Shown: positions 10,523 through 22,114 of the stretch, piece after piece
Numbering within the stretch: position 1 is the stretch's first letter
Layout of the letters: every line of letters begins with the position of its first letter
Origin: Pyrenula massariospora
Taxonomy: Eukaryota; Ascomycota; Eurotiomycetes; Pyrenulales; Pyrenulaceae
Assembly (NCBI GenBank): GCA_021030905.1
Contig: JAGFMI010000003.1
Location: forward strand, 1,736,001 to 1,800,000
DNA: 64,000 nucleotides
Reading direction: 5' to 3'
Translations under genes and position numbers: made by a program
Notes under the pieces: generated by a model
Seen by the model: the letters and a program-made list of their open reading frames with translations, nothing else
Database searches by the model: none
Told to the model about the DNA's origin: nothing

Positions 10523-12204
10523 ATGGCCGCCCACGTCGTTGTCGTTCACCCATCAGCGCGAACTCAACGTGTTGCTGTGACGCCAAACACCCACCTTAGT
10601 GATGTTCTTGAGGAAGCATGCCGCAAGTTCAAAATCGACGCTTCTTCTTACAACTTAAAGTACGCAGAGCACCAAATTTGGGGGAAAATATCGTGCAGCT
10701 AATATACCATAGAAAAGACGACAAGCCCGTAGATCTCTCAAGAACTTTTCGGCTTTCAGGTCTCTCTCCCGGTGCAAAATTGAACCTTATTCTCTCCTCT
10801 CGGTCCCCTTCTGTTATCTCTGTAGCTCTTCAGCTTTCCGACAAGCGACTCACAGACAAGTTCCCCAGCAATACCTCCATTTGGCAACTTCTAAGGAGAT
10901 TTGAAGAGGGGGCTGCTGGTCAAACCCAGAAAGGCCAAGAGAACATTACTATTAGGGGCATACCGGCTACCTCTGGTCAGAACTCTGGCGCCGGTCGTCT
11001 GTACTACGAACAACCGATTATTCAGGTCATGGGTAGAACACTATCTTCTTTCACAGACTTGCAAAAGACCTTGAGCCAACTAGGATTGAACAGCGGAAGC
11101 GTACTTATGCGTTTGAGCTATCAGAGCTCTGACGTACCTTTAGAGGAGGCGGTCGCACGGCAACAAGAATATTTCCAGTCGCTAGGCGAATCCCGTGCTA
11201 GTGAAGCAACCCTTTCTGAGCTCCAACATGAAGGACCTTCTGAGTTGCAGGACGGCGCAAAGCTAGATGGATCAAATACGCAAAACAACTTGCAGCCCCC
11301 TAAATCAGAAAATTCAGGACCTGCAATTCGAAGTACCTCTCCAGGACCGCAGGTCCGGCTGCCTGAGCTTCAAGATCCAGATGACACAAATATGACCACC
11401 TCTCCTCCCACCACCGAGCCCGTAGGACAGACTAAACTCGGTGCTTCCACTCCAGAGCTATCAAACGCAACAGACATGCAAGTCGACTCGACCGGCTCAT
11501 TATCGATCTCTCCAACTTCCTCATCCTCCCGACCTTTCGAAATTTACACCGCGCCCACTTCCTCAACACCACAGGCCGCTCGCACATCCCATAACCCAGC
11601 TGATTACGTCCCCACCATTGAACATGCACAACGCCATCAAAAACATCTCGAAGAAAGTTCTCGCCCTCGACGGCTTCCCACCGATGCCGAGATAGAGGCC
11701 CAAGAAGAGGCCGCGGCACAACAGCTCGAGCGAATCAAGGATGTGCGAATCAGCATTCGGTTCCCAAGTCAAGACCGGCTAGAAGCAAGTTTTGGACAAA
11801 TGGACACTGGGCAGTCACTGTACATTTTTGTGAGGGAGCATCTTGAGAAGCGTTTGGCAAATGAGCCTTTCATCCTGAGATACGCTGGAGACAAAGCCCG
11901 GCAGACAAACATCCCGGACACTCAGACTAAGAGGTTGATCAGAAACCTCGGATTCAAAGATAGGGTGCTGGTGACATTCACGTGGGACGATGCGAAGGCA
12001 AGCCTGGAAGCAAGAGGTACGAAACAAGTGTTAAAGGAAGAGTTAAGATCAAAGGCCAAAAGTATCACGGTTCAGGAGGTACCAGGCGCGGCCGACGACC
12101 GAGACCCTGGAATGAAAGTGGATATAGGAAAGAAAGAGAATGCCGAGGGCGGTGAGAAGAAGAAAAGTATGCCCAAATGGCTGCAGAAGTTGTCGAAGAA
12201 GTGA
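10523..12204 (+). CDS. UBX4: UBX-domain Cdc48/p97 adaptor of the TUG/ASPL (Ubx4) family
   Basis: Two exons, 10523-10659 and 10713-12204, giving 542 residues. The ATG at 10523 (MAAHVVVVHPSART) starts a TUG-type ubiquitin-like domain (to about residue 80; NTHLSDVLEEACRKF, PVDLSRTFRLSGLSPGAKL). A second ubiquitin-like stretch and a Ser/Pro-rich linker follow. The C-terminal UBX domain is at about residues 395-480 (RISIRFPSQDRLEASF, FILRYAGDKA, NLGFKDRVLVTFTW). Family members bind the Cdc48/p97 N-domain and help disassemble hexamers or route substrates; the yeast relative is Ubx4. A Lys-rich tail ends in MPKWLQKLSKK. The 53-bp intron interrupts the first domain, and the unspliced reading has a stop. 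Confidence 0.88.
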
Positions 12205-12574
12205 GCCTGCATAAGAACTTGAGAGGAGCCATTCTTCGGCATGGGCAGGGCGTCGTTCAACGTGGTCAAATTTCTGAGGCGGAGCAAATGGTGCTTCATG
12301 GTTGCCACGTGCATATAGACAAGAGAATGATGAACATGATTTTCGTTTAAAGTTGTCTTTAATTTTCGTTGGTGACAAGCTTTCAACAAGAGGTTTCCAG
12401 CGTAAAGGGCTGTGGTGGTTGATCGTAGCGAGTCGACCGTGGACCTTACGACCCCCACAACCTGCACTGGCCAGTGTCAAGTCGTTTCTCTGTGATCGAC
12501 CATAAATCTTGAAGCTGGTTTATTTCTCCACGCTCTGCGAACAAAGCTGCTCATCCCTATCAAGCCATGACCCC
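12205..12574. other. Convergent 3' region between the UBX gene and RPL36
   Basis: 370 bp holding both 3' untranslated regions. Long antisense frames at 12049-12480 are low-complexity shadows. Nothing else seen. Confidence 0.5.
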
Positions 12575-13171
12575 CTAATGCGCCCCCGTCCTCCTCGCCT
12601 CGGCAATCACCCTCTGCAGCTCATCAACCTTTCTCTTCGCCCGCCCAAAAGTCCCGAGCTGTGTACTCAAATCATTAGCAATCGGTCAATCTCTTTTCCC
12701 CTAATTCTCCCCCTAGACAATGAAACGCAAGGGACATACCCTCTTCTTCGCCAGCTTCCGCGCCCGCTTGTCCTTGCTGTTCCTGAGCAGTTCGATGACC
12801 CGTCTCTCGTAGGGCGCGAGGCCGGCGACTTCCTTGACGATCTCGCGGACGAAGGCGGTGCGTTTGCTGAGGTGGCCCTTTGTGCGGCTGGGGCGGGGCT
12901 TGAGGGTTGTGGGCGTGGTTTTCTGGGGGGGTTGGGAGGGTTAGTGGATAGCTGGAAGGGAGATTATGTAGAGAAAGGAAGGAGTGTCTTGGGAGGATAT
13001 TAAGGGTGAAGTTCTCCGAAGGCTTGGTTAATGTCTGGATTGGTTGATAGGTGTTGTAGATTGGTCGTCGCAGTCCTCGTGCCTTGGATTCGCGCCGTTG
13101 ATTGTGTAGGAGATGGGACTTACATGGCCTTTGTTCAGCCCGACCGCGAGGCCGGTACGCTCTTTCGCCAT
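12575..13171 (-). CDS. RPL36: 60S ribosomal protein eL36
   Basis: Exons 13171-13124, 12922-12740 and 12658-12575 give 104 residues, the normal length. Exon 1 encodes [16 protein letters not shown], the hallmark N-terminus. Exon 2 carries [38 protein letters not shown] and [18 protein letters not shown]; exon 3 ends [11 protein letters not shown]. The protein is a basic component of the cytosolic large subunit. Intron 1 is long for this window (201 bp). I checked it for C/D-box snoRNA boxes and saw none. Single-frame reading misses this gene because all exons are short. Confidence 0.96.
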
Positions 13172-13472
13172 GCTGAAGGTGTTTGTAGTGGTGTGAGGGT
13201 AGTAATTGCTGTGTCGCCGGTATACACTTTCTGAAGCGGAACTTCATGAGGTTGGAAGAAGGGGTGCGTAGACGCTAATCCATTCTTGGATGTTTTAGGG
13301 TTTCTTGCGGTTGAAGCCCTATCATGTACGGCAGCGGGGCCAGGGGCAGGAGCTCTAGGATGCCGAAGTACTCAATTTCATTCTAATACCAGGTCTCTGA
13401 TAAACTTTGAAGTACGCCACCCAATAGCTATTGTGATCTCTCTGATCATACATACGCTATTTTCAGCCCTTT
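13172..13472. promoter_or_regulatory. Upstream region of RPL36
   Basis: 301 bp between RPL36 and the stop codon of NAA25; both genes run on the minus strand. No site assigned. Confidence 0.4.
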
Positions 13473-16400
13473 CTACTGCGTCTTGCCGACCTTTACCTTT
13501 AATATTGCCTCCAGTCCCTCCAACCAGCTTTCCTTCATCTGCCCGAGGCTTTCCTCCATCTCTGCCAACTCGATTGTCTTTTGCAGCTCGATTCCAATTT
13601 CGCCTGTTATATCTCCGTCTCGCTCGAGGAGGACATCAAGGAGATCGAAGTAGCCTGGGCGCTCCAACTCACTCTTCAGAAACTTGGCGTGCTCATGGAT
13701 CCTCTTCTCCAACTGAATGACGTTCTCGCGTAGCTTCGCCTGACGTTCTCTTGTGACGCGGATGCTGCCTTCAATCTTCGATTTTGCGTAAGGCTTAGCG
13801 AATCTGAGAAATAGTGCGATACCTTGCATAGCTTCCAATGTAGAGAAAGCCCAGTGAAAATACAACCATGAGCAAGGAAGCGGACGATCTGCCAAAGTAT
13901 GAATGGAGTTTTCTGGTGATGCTTGAGCGGTATCGCTTAGCGATGCGAGACGGTCCTCTAACCATTTCTCTATCATTCCTAAAAGATCCTCCAATTGTTG
14001 ATCCTGAGGTTTGGTCGTAGATACGTTGGCGAGAGATGCATCCCGCAGAAGCACGGCCGCCTTCGTTATCGATAGTATCAGTTGGCATACTGAAACTTCG
14101 ACTCCTGTGAGCTCGTGATTGGCTTCTTCGGTCAACTTGACATTTTGCTCGATATCTTCAGTTCTCTGCTTCAAACGCTCTGCAGTCCAGTCTATAGACT
14201 TCAAGCCTCGTCCTTGGGCGCTTTCGTGTAACAGCGACAAAGACTGATCTACACAAAACATGATTTTAATCCAAGATTTCTATATCATCGCGTTAGTTGT
14301 GCAACCCGAAAATTAAGGATATTAGCCTGTCCGTTGACTTACCCCTGGGAGTGGTCCAGATCGTAAGCGTTCCTCAAAACTAGGGAGAGCCTCAGACTCA
14401 AAGTTGTACACGTAACTAAAATCTCGGTTGTCTTGAATATCGTCTGCCAAAGATGGATCAGTCACGAAGTCCTATAGTTGGCCAAACGTAACTAACCGAC
14501 TACGACCTGCCCAGATGGTGTCGTGAAGCCTCCTTCCATGCCCATGAGACGCATGAGTCTATTTCTGTCGAGCGTGTAGATGTATTTACATATGCTGTTT
14601 TGGTACGCTCTTTTGGTGGCAATGGCATCCTCGACGTTTCTGTACGAGCCCTCCTGCATGCCGAGAACAATATCCCGTGCGAATGTTCTCTCCATTTTTT
14701 CGTACTGTGTGCTTGCTCGTTGGAGCAGGTCCAAGGGCTCGTATGGCTCACCATTAGAGTCACGAGATACACCGCTGTGAGCACTTCTGCGAGGTTGTAA
14801 CGTGGATATTCTGGTAAGTATTGCATGTGCAAAGCTTTCGATCTGGAGATTCTTAATCGACAGAGTTTTGTACAGTTTGAGAGTAAGAGATCCTTGGCCA
14901 AGTAGAGCCACAATGCGCACTGCCATGATCACAGGACCGTAAAAATCCAAATTCTTTGGAATCAAATGGAATAGAATGAGTGCGACTTGCAAAAGTCTAG
15001 TGGCTTTATTGACTTGGTCCTGATCTGGCGAAACATTCGGCAAAATCCTTTGATATAGCCCCATTGTGGCGAGGATGGCACTGAGGGAGTGATCGTAATC
15101 ATCCATTTCTGCTAGGTGGACTCCAACTCTGTAAGTGTCGAGACATCTGTTAACAAATTGTTCTACGGCTATGGGATCCGACGTTCGACTTGATCGGAAT
15201 CGGTACTCAAAGGACAATGCAGCGCTATTCTTTCGAAACCATGCTGCAGTCTTCTCAGCTTCGTTTTCGGGCAAGTCTTCTTTCCATATATATTCAAGAA
15301 ACTTGTGCGATAGATTCTCCTCCAAGGACGCAAGAAACGGTGCTAGGTCCCAATAGCAATGTCTTGCTGCCCCATAGCTCTTGAAATGCTCTTTGCAGGC
15401 ATCCAAAAGAGATTCGGCAGGTTGTAGACCTGTCTTAACATCGTGCCTGATTAGGAAAAGGTAGCAAATACTGATTTGAGGGTTCTTAGAAACCTGTGCG
15501 CGGTAAGAGTCTACAATATCACGAAATCTGAGTATAACACTGAAAGGTATTAGCTAATTTCAGCTTAAGTGAGTACTGGAAGTGAAGTACCTGTCATTTT
15601 GTCCATTGCAAGCTGACTGCATAAACCATTGAACAATGTGAAAGTCCTTATCCTCATTCTGTTGCAGACTAGGGCTAGTGGACATCAAATGCTGACAACG
15701 TTCAAACAACGCATCCCATGCTTCATTCTTGAGCAGGCAGTCAAGTTGTCGATTTATGAACTCGTCAGGGTCTTGACGCCCAATTGAGGACCGTGATCCC
15801 AGATTCTCGCTTTGGAATACCTCGCAAGCTTCCGTGTGGTGTTTCACATTCTCATAAATGCCTAAAAGTAAGACAAATTCCTCGAAATCATGAATGGCTC
15901 GCCTTGGAATGATGCTGTTCTCCTGCTTCGAAATTAGTAGAGATCTTCAAGATGCGTTACATACGAACTGGATTAGGTGGAGGAGTATTTTGAGCCATCT
16001 CGGCGATGCTCTTAAATGCTATATTGGCACATATTTCACGCTTTTTGGGTGGCAGTCTTTGTTCCTTCGAAATCAAGTAGTAGAAAAAGATACTCCAAAG
16101 ATCATACTTTCGTTCAGAAGGAAAATTCTTGTTCAAGACGGTGACAGCCTGTTCAAAACTTAGATTCGTTTAGGTCGACATAGCTTGAGGTCGCAGTTTA
16201 CCTTTTGTGCACCCTCGAAGTCATCCTTGGCTATACAGTGCCGCACTCTGGTCTCTTGAAGTTTGCTATTCTTTGGTTCCGCCTTGGAAGCTCTGTTCCA
16301 TAACTTCAAGCTCTGTGCCTGAGATTGACCAATGTCTAGACCGGCGAAACATTGCTCCAGTTCGAGGAGCTCATCGACTCCAGTAATAGGAGGATCTCGC

Positions 16401-16678
16401 TCGCCGAGCTTGATTGCCTCTGTGACGCCACGTTGTTGATTCGCCTTCTCTTTCTGCAGAGTAAGGACTAGAGCCCTTTTGACCTTAGCGAATAAACGTG
16501 CTTCAGCAGCGCCTCTAGTGATATCTGAGCCAGATCAACCTACCAGGAACAAATCCGATCTTTCTCCTTTGCCGTATATCTTGTCGCATAGTTTAAGAGC
16601 CTTCTCGAGGTTTCTACTTTCTATCAAGACCTGGACATCATCGGTCCGACGCCGGCTGACAGTTGAGAACCCCTTCAT
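13473..16678 (-). CDS. NAA25: NatB N-terminal acetyltransferase auxiliary subunit (NAA25/Mdm20)
   Basis: Seven exons assembled by eye: 16678-16544, 16483-16202, 16148-15969, 15925-15591, 15527-14507, 14471-14343 and 14279-13473, giving 962 residues in one frame. The N-terminus has TPR-like helices (VQVLIESRNLEKALKLCD, VKRALVLTLQKEKAN). The central part matches the Mdm20 family: LLDACKEHFKSYGAARHCYW, then a conserved Asp-Leu and FLASLEENL. The C-terminal part is helical, with a predicted coiled coil around TEDIEQNVKLTEEANHEL. NatB acetylates the initiator Met of Met-Asp/Glu/Asn proteins; this subunit anchors the catalytic Naa20 to the ribosome and supports actin cables in yeast. Donor choice at 14507 versus 14504 is uncertain, as is the ATG. 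Confidence 0.85.
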
Positions 16679-17390
16679 ACCGCCAACGACTTAAGGTTGA
16701 AGAAGGTCGGGAGAAGTTTGGCGAGCTACAAATGTAGGGATCCGAGCTTGAACATGGCATCATTGACAGGACCCCAATGAACGGACTTCCATGGGCATGG
16801 ATATTTAGCGGGCAGCTGAACGTGGTGACTTTTTGTAGCCGATAGCCGGAGAATGCTTGCATTCAGCCGCAACGAACTTGCGGAATAGAATGCGTGACCG
16901 AAAATCTACAAGGCTATGTAAAGAGTAGAACTGGTGATGTAGGCTGGGCGACATCGAGCAATTTAAATGTGGGTATAACGGTAAGAACGGGTACCTAAGT
17001 TTAATCTGAGTTACAGGTCTTGGCGTGATCATAATCCACCATCACAGCATTTGAGGAGCTAAAGGAACGCTCTCATTGACATATATGGTGCGAAAAGAAT
17101 ATGGGCAGTATTTGTAATAAACTAAACGCTAGTTGAGGTTGTTGCCGGTTCCTACGGACATGCCTGCTGTTCACAGTAAATACGTTAAGATTAAAAATTA
17201 CTGGTGCGCATAGGAGAGAATTGCGGCTAGTCAATGTTAAGCGACCTTTGCATAATCTAGAAAAGTTTACACCAACGTCGGGCTTGCCACTCTTATTGGG
17301 CTCTACCCTAATCTCTATGCAATCATTTATATATTAGAGCAGAGATATTCGCCAATCGACAGACGAAACAGCCGGACCAAGGGCCACCGG
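16679..17390. other. Intergenic region between NAA25 and COX23
   Basis: 712 bp; the NAA25 promoter must lie in its left part. AT-rich in places (17280-17350). No gene recognised. Confidence 0.45.
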
Positions 17391-17850
17391 TCACCAAAAC
17401 CAGCCCCCTCCAGTCTTCTTAGCCCTCTGAGCCTCTCTCATCTGGGTAGTCCATTCTTTTTTGCAATCCCGGTATGCCCTGCGCTCAAGTGTTAGTAAAC
17501 TCTGAATGCGACAAAGCAGAGTCCCTAGCAGCAAAGCTGGTATGTGATTTAACGTAAGGAGCCAGCTCTCCAAAAGTACTTGAGACATACTGGAAGTAGT
17601 CCGTGCACATGTCGCGGTCTCCGCCATTGCGAGTCATGCATTTTCGACTTCGATTAGCATATTCCTGGCAAGGATCAAAGAATTCGGAGCTCCTCTTCCT
17701 AGTTGTCGGTTTATTTTTAGCGATAGAATGAAGTGAGAGGCGGAGAACCTTGACGAACCCTTGGAATTGCTGGGCGACGTTCGCCCACGAAGTTTTCACC
17801 TCGTCATTGGGAGCAGGTTGCGAATTCGGTTCAACTTTCTCTGTGGCCAT
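17391..17850 (-). CDS. COX23: Mitochondrial copper/COX assembly protein Cox23 (twin CX9C)
   Basis: Exons 17850-17759, 17698-17591 and 17478-17391 give 95 residues. The ATG at 17850 ([11 protein letters not shown]) is preferred over one 27 nt upstream. Splicing joins FQG to [20 protein letters not shown]. Both CX9C motifs are exact: [11 protein letters not shown] and, across the second intron, C-TDYFQAYRD-C. Two disulfides should fold a CHCH hairpin imported by the Mia40 route into the intermembrane space. Yeast Cox23 is needed for cytochrome oxidase assembly and copper handling. The tail [15 protein letters not shown] is typical of the family. Confidence 0.92.
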
Positions 17851-19771
17851 GGTGGCCGCCAGATCTGGACGAACCAAAGCTGCTAAGTGGGTAGGTAGGT
17901 AGAGGGGATGACGTGATGTGCCTTAATTGCCTGAAGGAAGGTTGATGAGGCTCTGCTTCGAAATTGATATGCATCGACAGACTTTTCCGCCGTGCTTGGC
18001 ACACGCAGCTCCTCTCGTCGGGGGCTTATCGATAAAGATTGCCCCGCACCACACATTCCCATTCCCATTCCCACTCTTCATTCCCATATCCATATCCATT
18101 TTCCCCTCCTTCGGAAAACCAACACCCGCGCTCCCCATGGAGAATACCCTTGAGTCATCTCACCAGGTTCCTCCCTACCCTACCATTATTGGCACCGGAA
18201 AATTTTCTGCATTCCCAATGCGCGTTGTTTGGAAATGGTCGTGCGTCCCAAAGTCATGCAAGTCCAAACGGAATCGAGCACGACTCACATGATCAAACTT
18301 CCCGCCGCCTGCTCGAATCCCTATCGTGGACTCTGCACCTTGGATGGATGGATGCTCATGAATCCTCGTCTCTGCCGAAAAGTCGTGAACACACATCTAG
18401 CCTCAAATGCGACGGTGGGTAACAGCTCTGGTGCTGCGACATGCGTGCGCAAAGTGTTGCCACTGCATCGACGCTGTGCAATGTCCATCGGCCCAACAGG
18501 TGGAACGTAGGTTCCAACGGTAGATCGTAGTGACTAAGAAAAATACTGAAGTCGAATGGACTCTAGAATAGAAACCGGTGGATCGCTGGACGATAAGATT
18601 CGAGTCTCATGGTGCCCACATCCAAATTGGGTCAAAAATTCCATCCGCTGAGCGGAGGCAGTGGAAACTACGGGAATTTCAGTCAATCCAACTCTTGTCA
18701 TTCGATGCCCCTCCACACCTTATTGACGTGTTCCCGGATTTTGCCCTGGCCCCGGACAGAGTTTTCTACGATAAGCTCCGCTGAGACTCCCGCTCGCATC
18801 GCCCGCCTGAACGAATTGGCTGCTGAACTATATTCATGACGCGTTTATTCAAGCAAAAATGAATAAAAGCACGAGTCTGTACGTAATGGCCTTGCTGGCG
18901 GGTATAGACGCCACCCTTGAGCGCCCCTAATGACGAATGCAACCCTTTTGCAGTTGTAAAGGTCCAGAACAAGGTGTGCGTTCCTCGAAGTCGGCAAAGC
19001 TTCAAAATTGCCGGATTGGTAAGAATAGTCAAGACTTTCACGCACCATGACATGAGCGGCAGAACACCTTCTGCCGTTCGGCGCGAGGTGAAGATGCGGC
19101 GCATGTGAATTTGCCAAACCAAAGAAAGAAACAGTTTCCATCCCTGAAACTTTTCCAGAGCCGTCAGACAGGCATAGCAGTTGTCTTAATGGACCAGACA
19201 ACAAATGATCGTCTTGTAGAAGATAGCTTGTTGACCACTTTGCAATTCTCGTTTGGCTATAGGTAGCTATTCAAGGTGAGGTCAGGGACTATACATGACG
19301 CTTTTTTGGCGATAAGATAAGGCTAGGACTGGCGGAACGAAATGTCCTGGTCTTTTCTCTCCCTCCACTGGCCCCTCCACACCTCGTATCAACCAAAGAA
19401 GATCGTGGACAATTGAGGTCATTGTTCACGCGGAGCAACTTTCCAATGCAGGTATTGAAAAGTCTGAAATCACAACTTAGAGTAACGGTGACGAGACTGC
19501 TGAGGAAGCGTGGAGACAATGCTGTGATGCCCAAGTTTCCAATCTGAGCCGCCAGACTGAATGGATCCACCGTTGATAGCTAGCCCCGAATTTCGGGCGG
19601 TCGATAAGGTTCGAATCTATAAAGATGGCCTTGGATGCCAGAGTGATCTTGTGTACATGCACTCCTAAGTCCCTGATTCACAGCAACTGACTGATATCTG
19701 AGAGATACCTCATATCGCCATCGCTCCTGCCGTTTGGTGACTGACATTCCGGTTTCGGGCCGCTTGCCAAC
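17851..19771. other. Gene-poor 1.9-kb gap
   Basis: No intact gene recognised. It includes the COX23 promoter, a short tandem repeat at 18052-18100, and a minus-strand frame from 19563 beginning MDPFSLAAQIGNLG. That start resembles the N-terminus of fungal NLR/ankyrin-type proteins but loses any resemblance within about 20 codons. Other frames at 18845-19204 match nothing I know. The region may be a graveyard of accessory genes (inference). Confidence 0.45.
18052..18100. repeat. Short imperfect tandem repeat (ATTCCC / ATCCAT)
   Basis: Units of ATTCCC repeat several times from 18055, then pass into two ATATCC units. It lies about 200 bp upstream of the COX23 start codon and is a simple microsatellite-like tract. 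Confidence 0.7.
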
Positions 19772-21086
19772 ATGGCTACTGCCGAAGTCATGACCCCAGG
19801 TGCAACTCCAGCTTTCAACCATCTTGACGAACAACTCCCTATCAAGAGAAAGTGGGAAGCTGCTGAAAACAACCATCCTGAAATTGAGATCCCCACCGAG
19901 GCCATGGCACCGGACAAGGTCAGCTTTGATGCCAAAAAGCATCTCAATTTCATCCCACCGTCCAAAACATTCACGATGAAGGACCTTGGTTTCCCTGAGC
20001 ACTCTGGAATCTCGCCTGTTGCGGTCTCTGAACCTTTCCAGCTGTTCTCCGAGGAAGCTATCAAGCAGATGCGGGCGGAGGTGTTTGGCACGGAAGTTTG
20101 GAAGCATTGCAAATATTCCAGCAACCTCGCTCAATGCCAGCTGAGGGGATTTGCTCCTGAGTAAGTCGGGATCTCTTTTCCATCAACAAGCGCTCACGTC
20201 GTAGCAGCTATGCACCATTTGTGTATGATGCTTGGAGAAGCCCCGAGACTTTGGCGATCATTTCCAAGATTGCTGGTATCGAGCTAGTTCCGCAAATGGA
20301 CTTTGAAATTGCCAGCGTCAACATTTCCATGCAGTCAGAGGAGCAGAAGAAAGAAGCCTTGGCTGCAGTCGCAGAGAAGGCTTCTCGAGACGCAGACGAA
20401 GGTGTAGCTGGGTGTCCATGGGAAGATGACAAGCCAATTGTGGATTGGCACACTGATAGCTACCCCTTCGTCTGCGTGGCAATGCTCAGTGATTGTTCCA
20501 AGATGATCGGCGGTGAGACGGCTTTGAGAACTGGCTATGGAGGAATCATGAAAGTCCGGGGGCCTCAGATGGTGAGTATACTTTGATTATAGTGCGCAAA
20601 ACACCTGTAACCGGGCTCCAGGGGTGCGCAGTCATTCTTCAAGGGCGGTATATCGAGCATCAGGCGCTGCGAGCTCTCGGAACTAGCGAGCGGATTTCGA
20701 TGGTCACCTCTTTCCGACCCAAATCGGCAGAGATCAAGGACGACACGGTCTTGATCACTGTCCGACCTATTTCTGACCTAAGCGAGCTTTATTTCCAATA
20801 CTCCGAATATCGTCTGGAGATTCTTGAGGAGCGTATCCGAAATAAGCTCAAGGAGATACGAGAGCACAAGCGAGCAAAGCGCCGCTTCAAGACGTCAGCT
20901 ATCAAGAGCTTTCTTTATGAGCAAGAACAATTCTTGTACAGCATGAACCATGAGATGGTTTCCGAAGATAAGGTCACGCCAGGGTTCTGCGATGACAGCC
21001 ATCTGCTTTCCGCGGATTTGAGGGCCCAGCAGAACAAGAAGGCTCGCATCGGGGGATTCTTGACTTCCGAGGAAGGCTGTCTCTAG
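19772..21086 (+). CDS. Fungal 2-oxoglutarate/Fe(II)-dependent oxygenase-like protein
   Basis: Exons 19772-20160, 20208-20571 and 20622-21086 give 405 residues, all junctions GT-AG. The facial triad is visible: HTD in DWHTDSYPFVCVAML (His211, Asp213) and a distal His in GRYIEHQALRAL (about His264), with the 2-oxoglutarate-binding Arg in SERISMVTSFRP. This matches a family of uncharacterised ascomycete 2OG-Fe(II) oxygenases. The third exon adds a long charged helical region (EERIRNKLKEIREHKRAKRR). The substrate is unknown. The chosen ATG opens MATAEVMTPGATPAFNHLDE; later ATGs in exon 1 are possible. Neighbours are unrelated, so there is no sign of a biosynthetic cluster. Confidence 0.78.
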
Positions 21087-22114
21087 GCTGACTTCCGCGA
21101 AACCGTCTAACTTATTTCCCCATCATGTGTCTTTTTACGAGTTTCTTTGCTGCTCTCCTTGCTGCTTTGGAATTGGCGATATCTGAAGAGATATCAAGGC
21201 GAATGATCAGAGATTAACCCTGTGTCTTCTAGCTCATACTCTTGCTGTTGCTTTCTGATTTGCTTTTGATTGCTAGCGGTCTGTCATTTCTGGCGTGCAG
21301 TGCATCTGGGCGATGAAGTTGCTTCAGGACGATGGATGACTTTAATTCTAGCAATGTCGTTCCTTATTCTTCAGATTTTGATGCGTAATAGTCTCTTAGA
21401 CGAATATTAGACCAATCACCAAGATCTGAAGCCATGGATTTACGACGTCTCTGTTCTAGAAAGCAATGTACTGCTGCTAAGTGATATTGGCAATAACTGG
21501 GACCTAGCCATACCTGCGCTTTCGACTTAACCCATGTGAAAAGGTACTTGAGGCTAGTTCCGAAGTCATAGAGCGCACAGAGAGCTTTCTGTGCTGTGAG
21601 CCCATGACTCTGATGAATACATACTCCCCTAGATTCATTGGCATGTTGAAGATGTAGTCAGCCAGGAAGCCTGTCAAGATGGATGGTGAGCCCAAGACCA
21701 AGTGGTGGGAAGCTCCTCGCCAGCTGGCAGTGAGCATCACAGCATGAATCTGAAGAACGATCGCGTTCACAAAGTTTCATGGCTGGACCATCACATGCTG
21801 CAATTTACACTGGTTGATGTCTCCTGCTCTTGCCCGTAACCTTCCTTGGCACTCAGTCACGTGAAGAGCTTGACGAGATCGAAAATGAAATGACATGATG
21901 CCAAGTCACGAGTCAACGCTAGTCTTCTTGTGTCTTAGAACATCATCTACCACCATGACCCGCGTTTATTCCACAGGAACGCCATAGATATCGCGGCTTG
22001 CGGCTGCGGATCCTAGAGCCAGATCCACATGTTGACCAACACACATCCTTCTTCTCCATCTTAACACCTGATTTCTTGCGTGCTTCTTCGCTCCAGTGTG
22101 CAAGTCACCGTACC
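21087..22114. other. Intergenic region
   Basis: About 1 kb between the oxygenase and the RING gene. A minus-strand frame at 21504-21770 resembles nothing known. The promoter of the RING gene is expected near the right end. Confidence 0.45.

Noticed and set aside
12923-13123. snoRNA inside the first intron of RPL36
   Set aside because: Ribosomal-protein introns can host snoRNAs, but I found no matched C box and D box.
12675-13247. 190-codon minus-strand frame over RPL36
   Set aside because: Reads through RPL36 introns in another frame; low-complexity Arg/His/Pro sequence.
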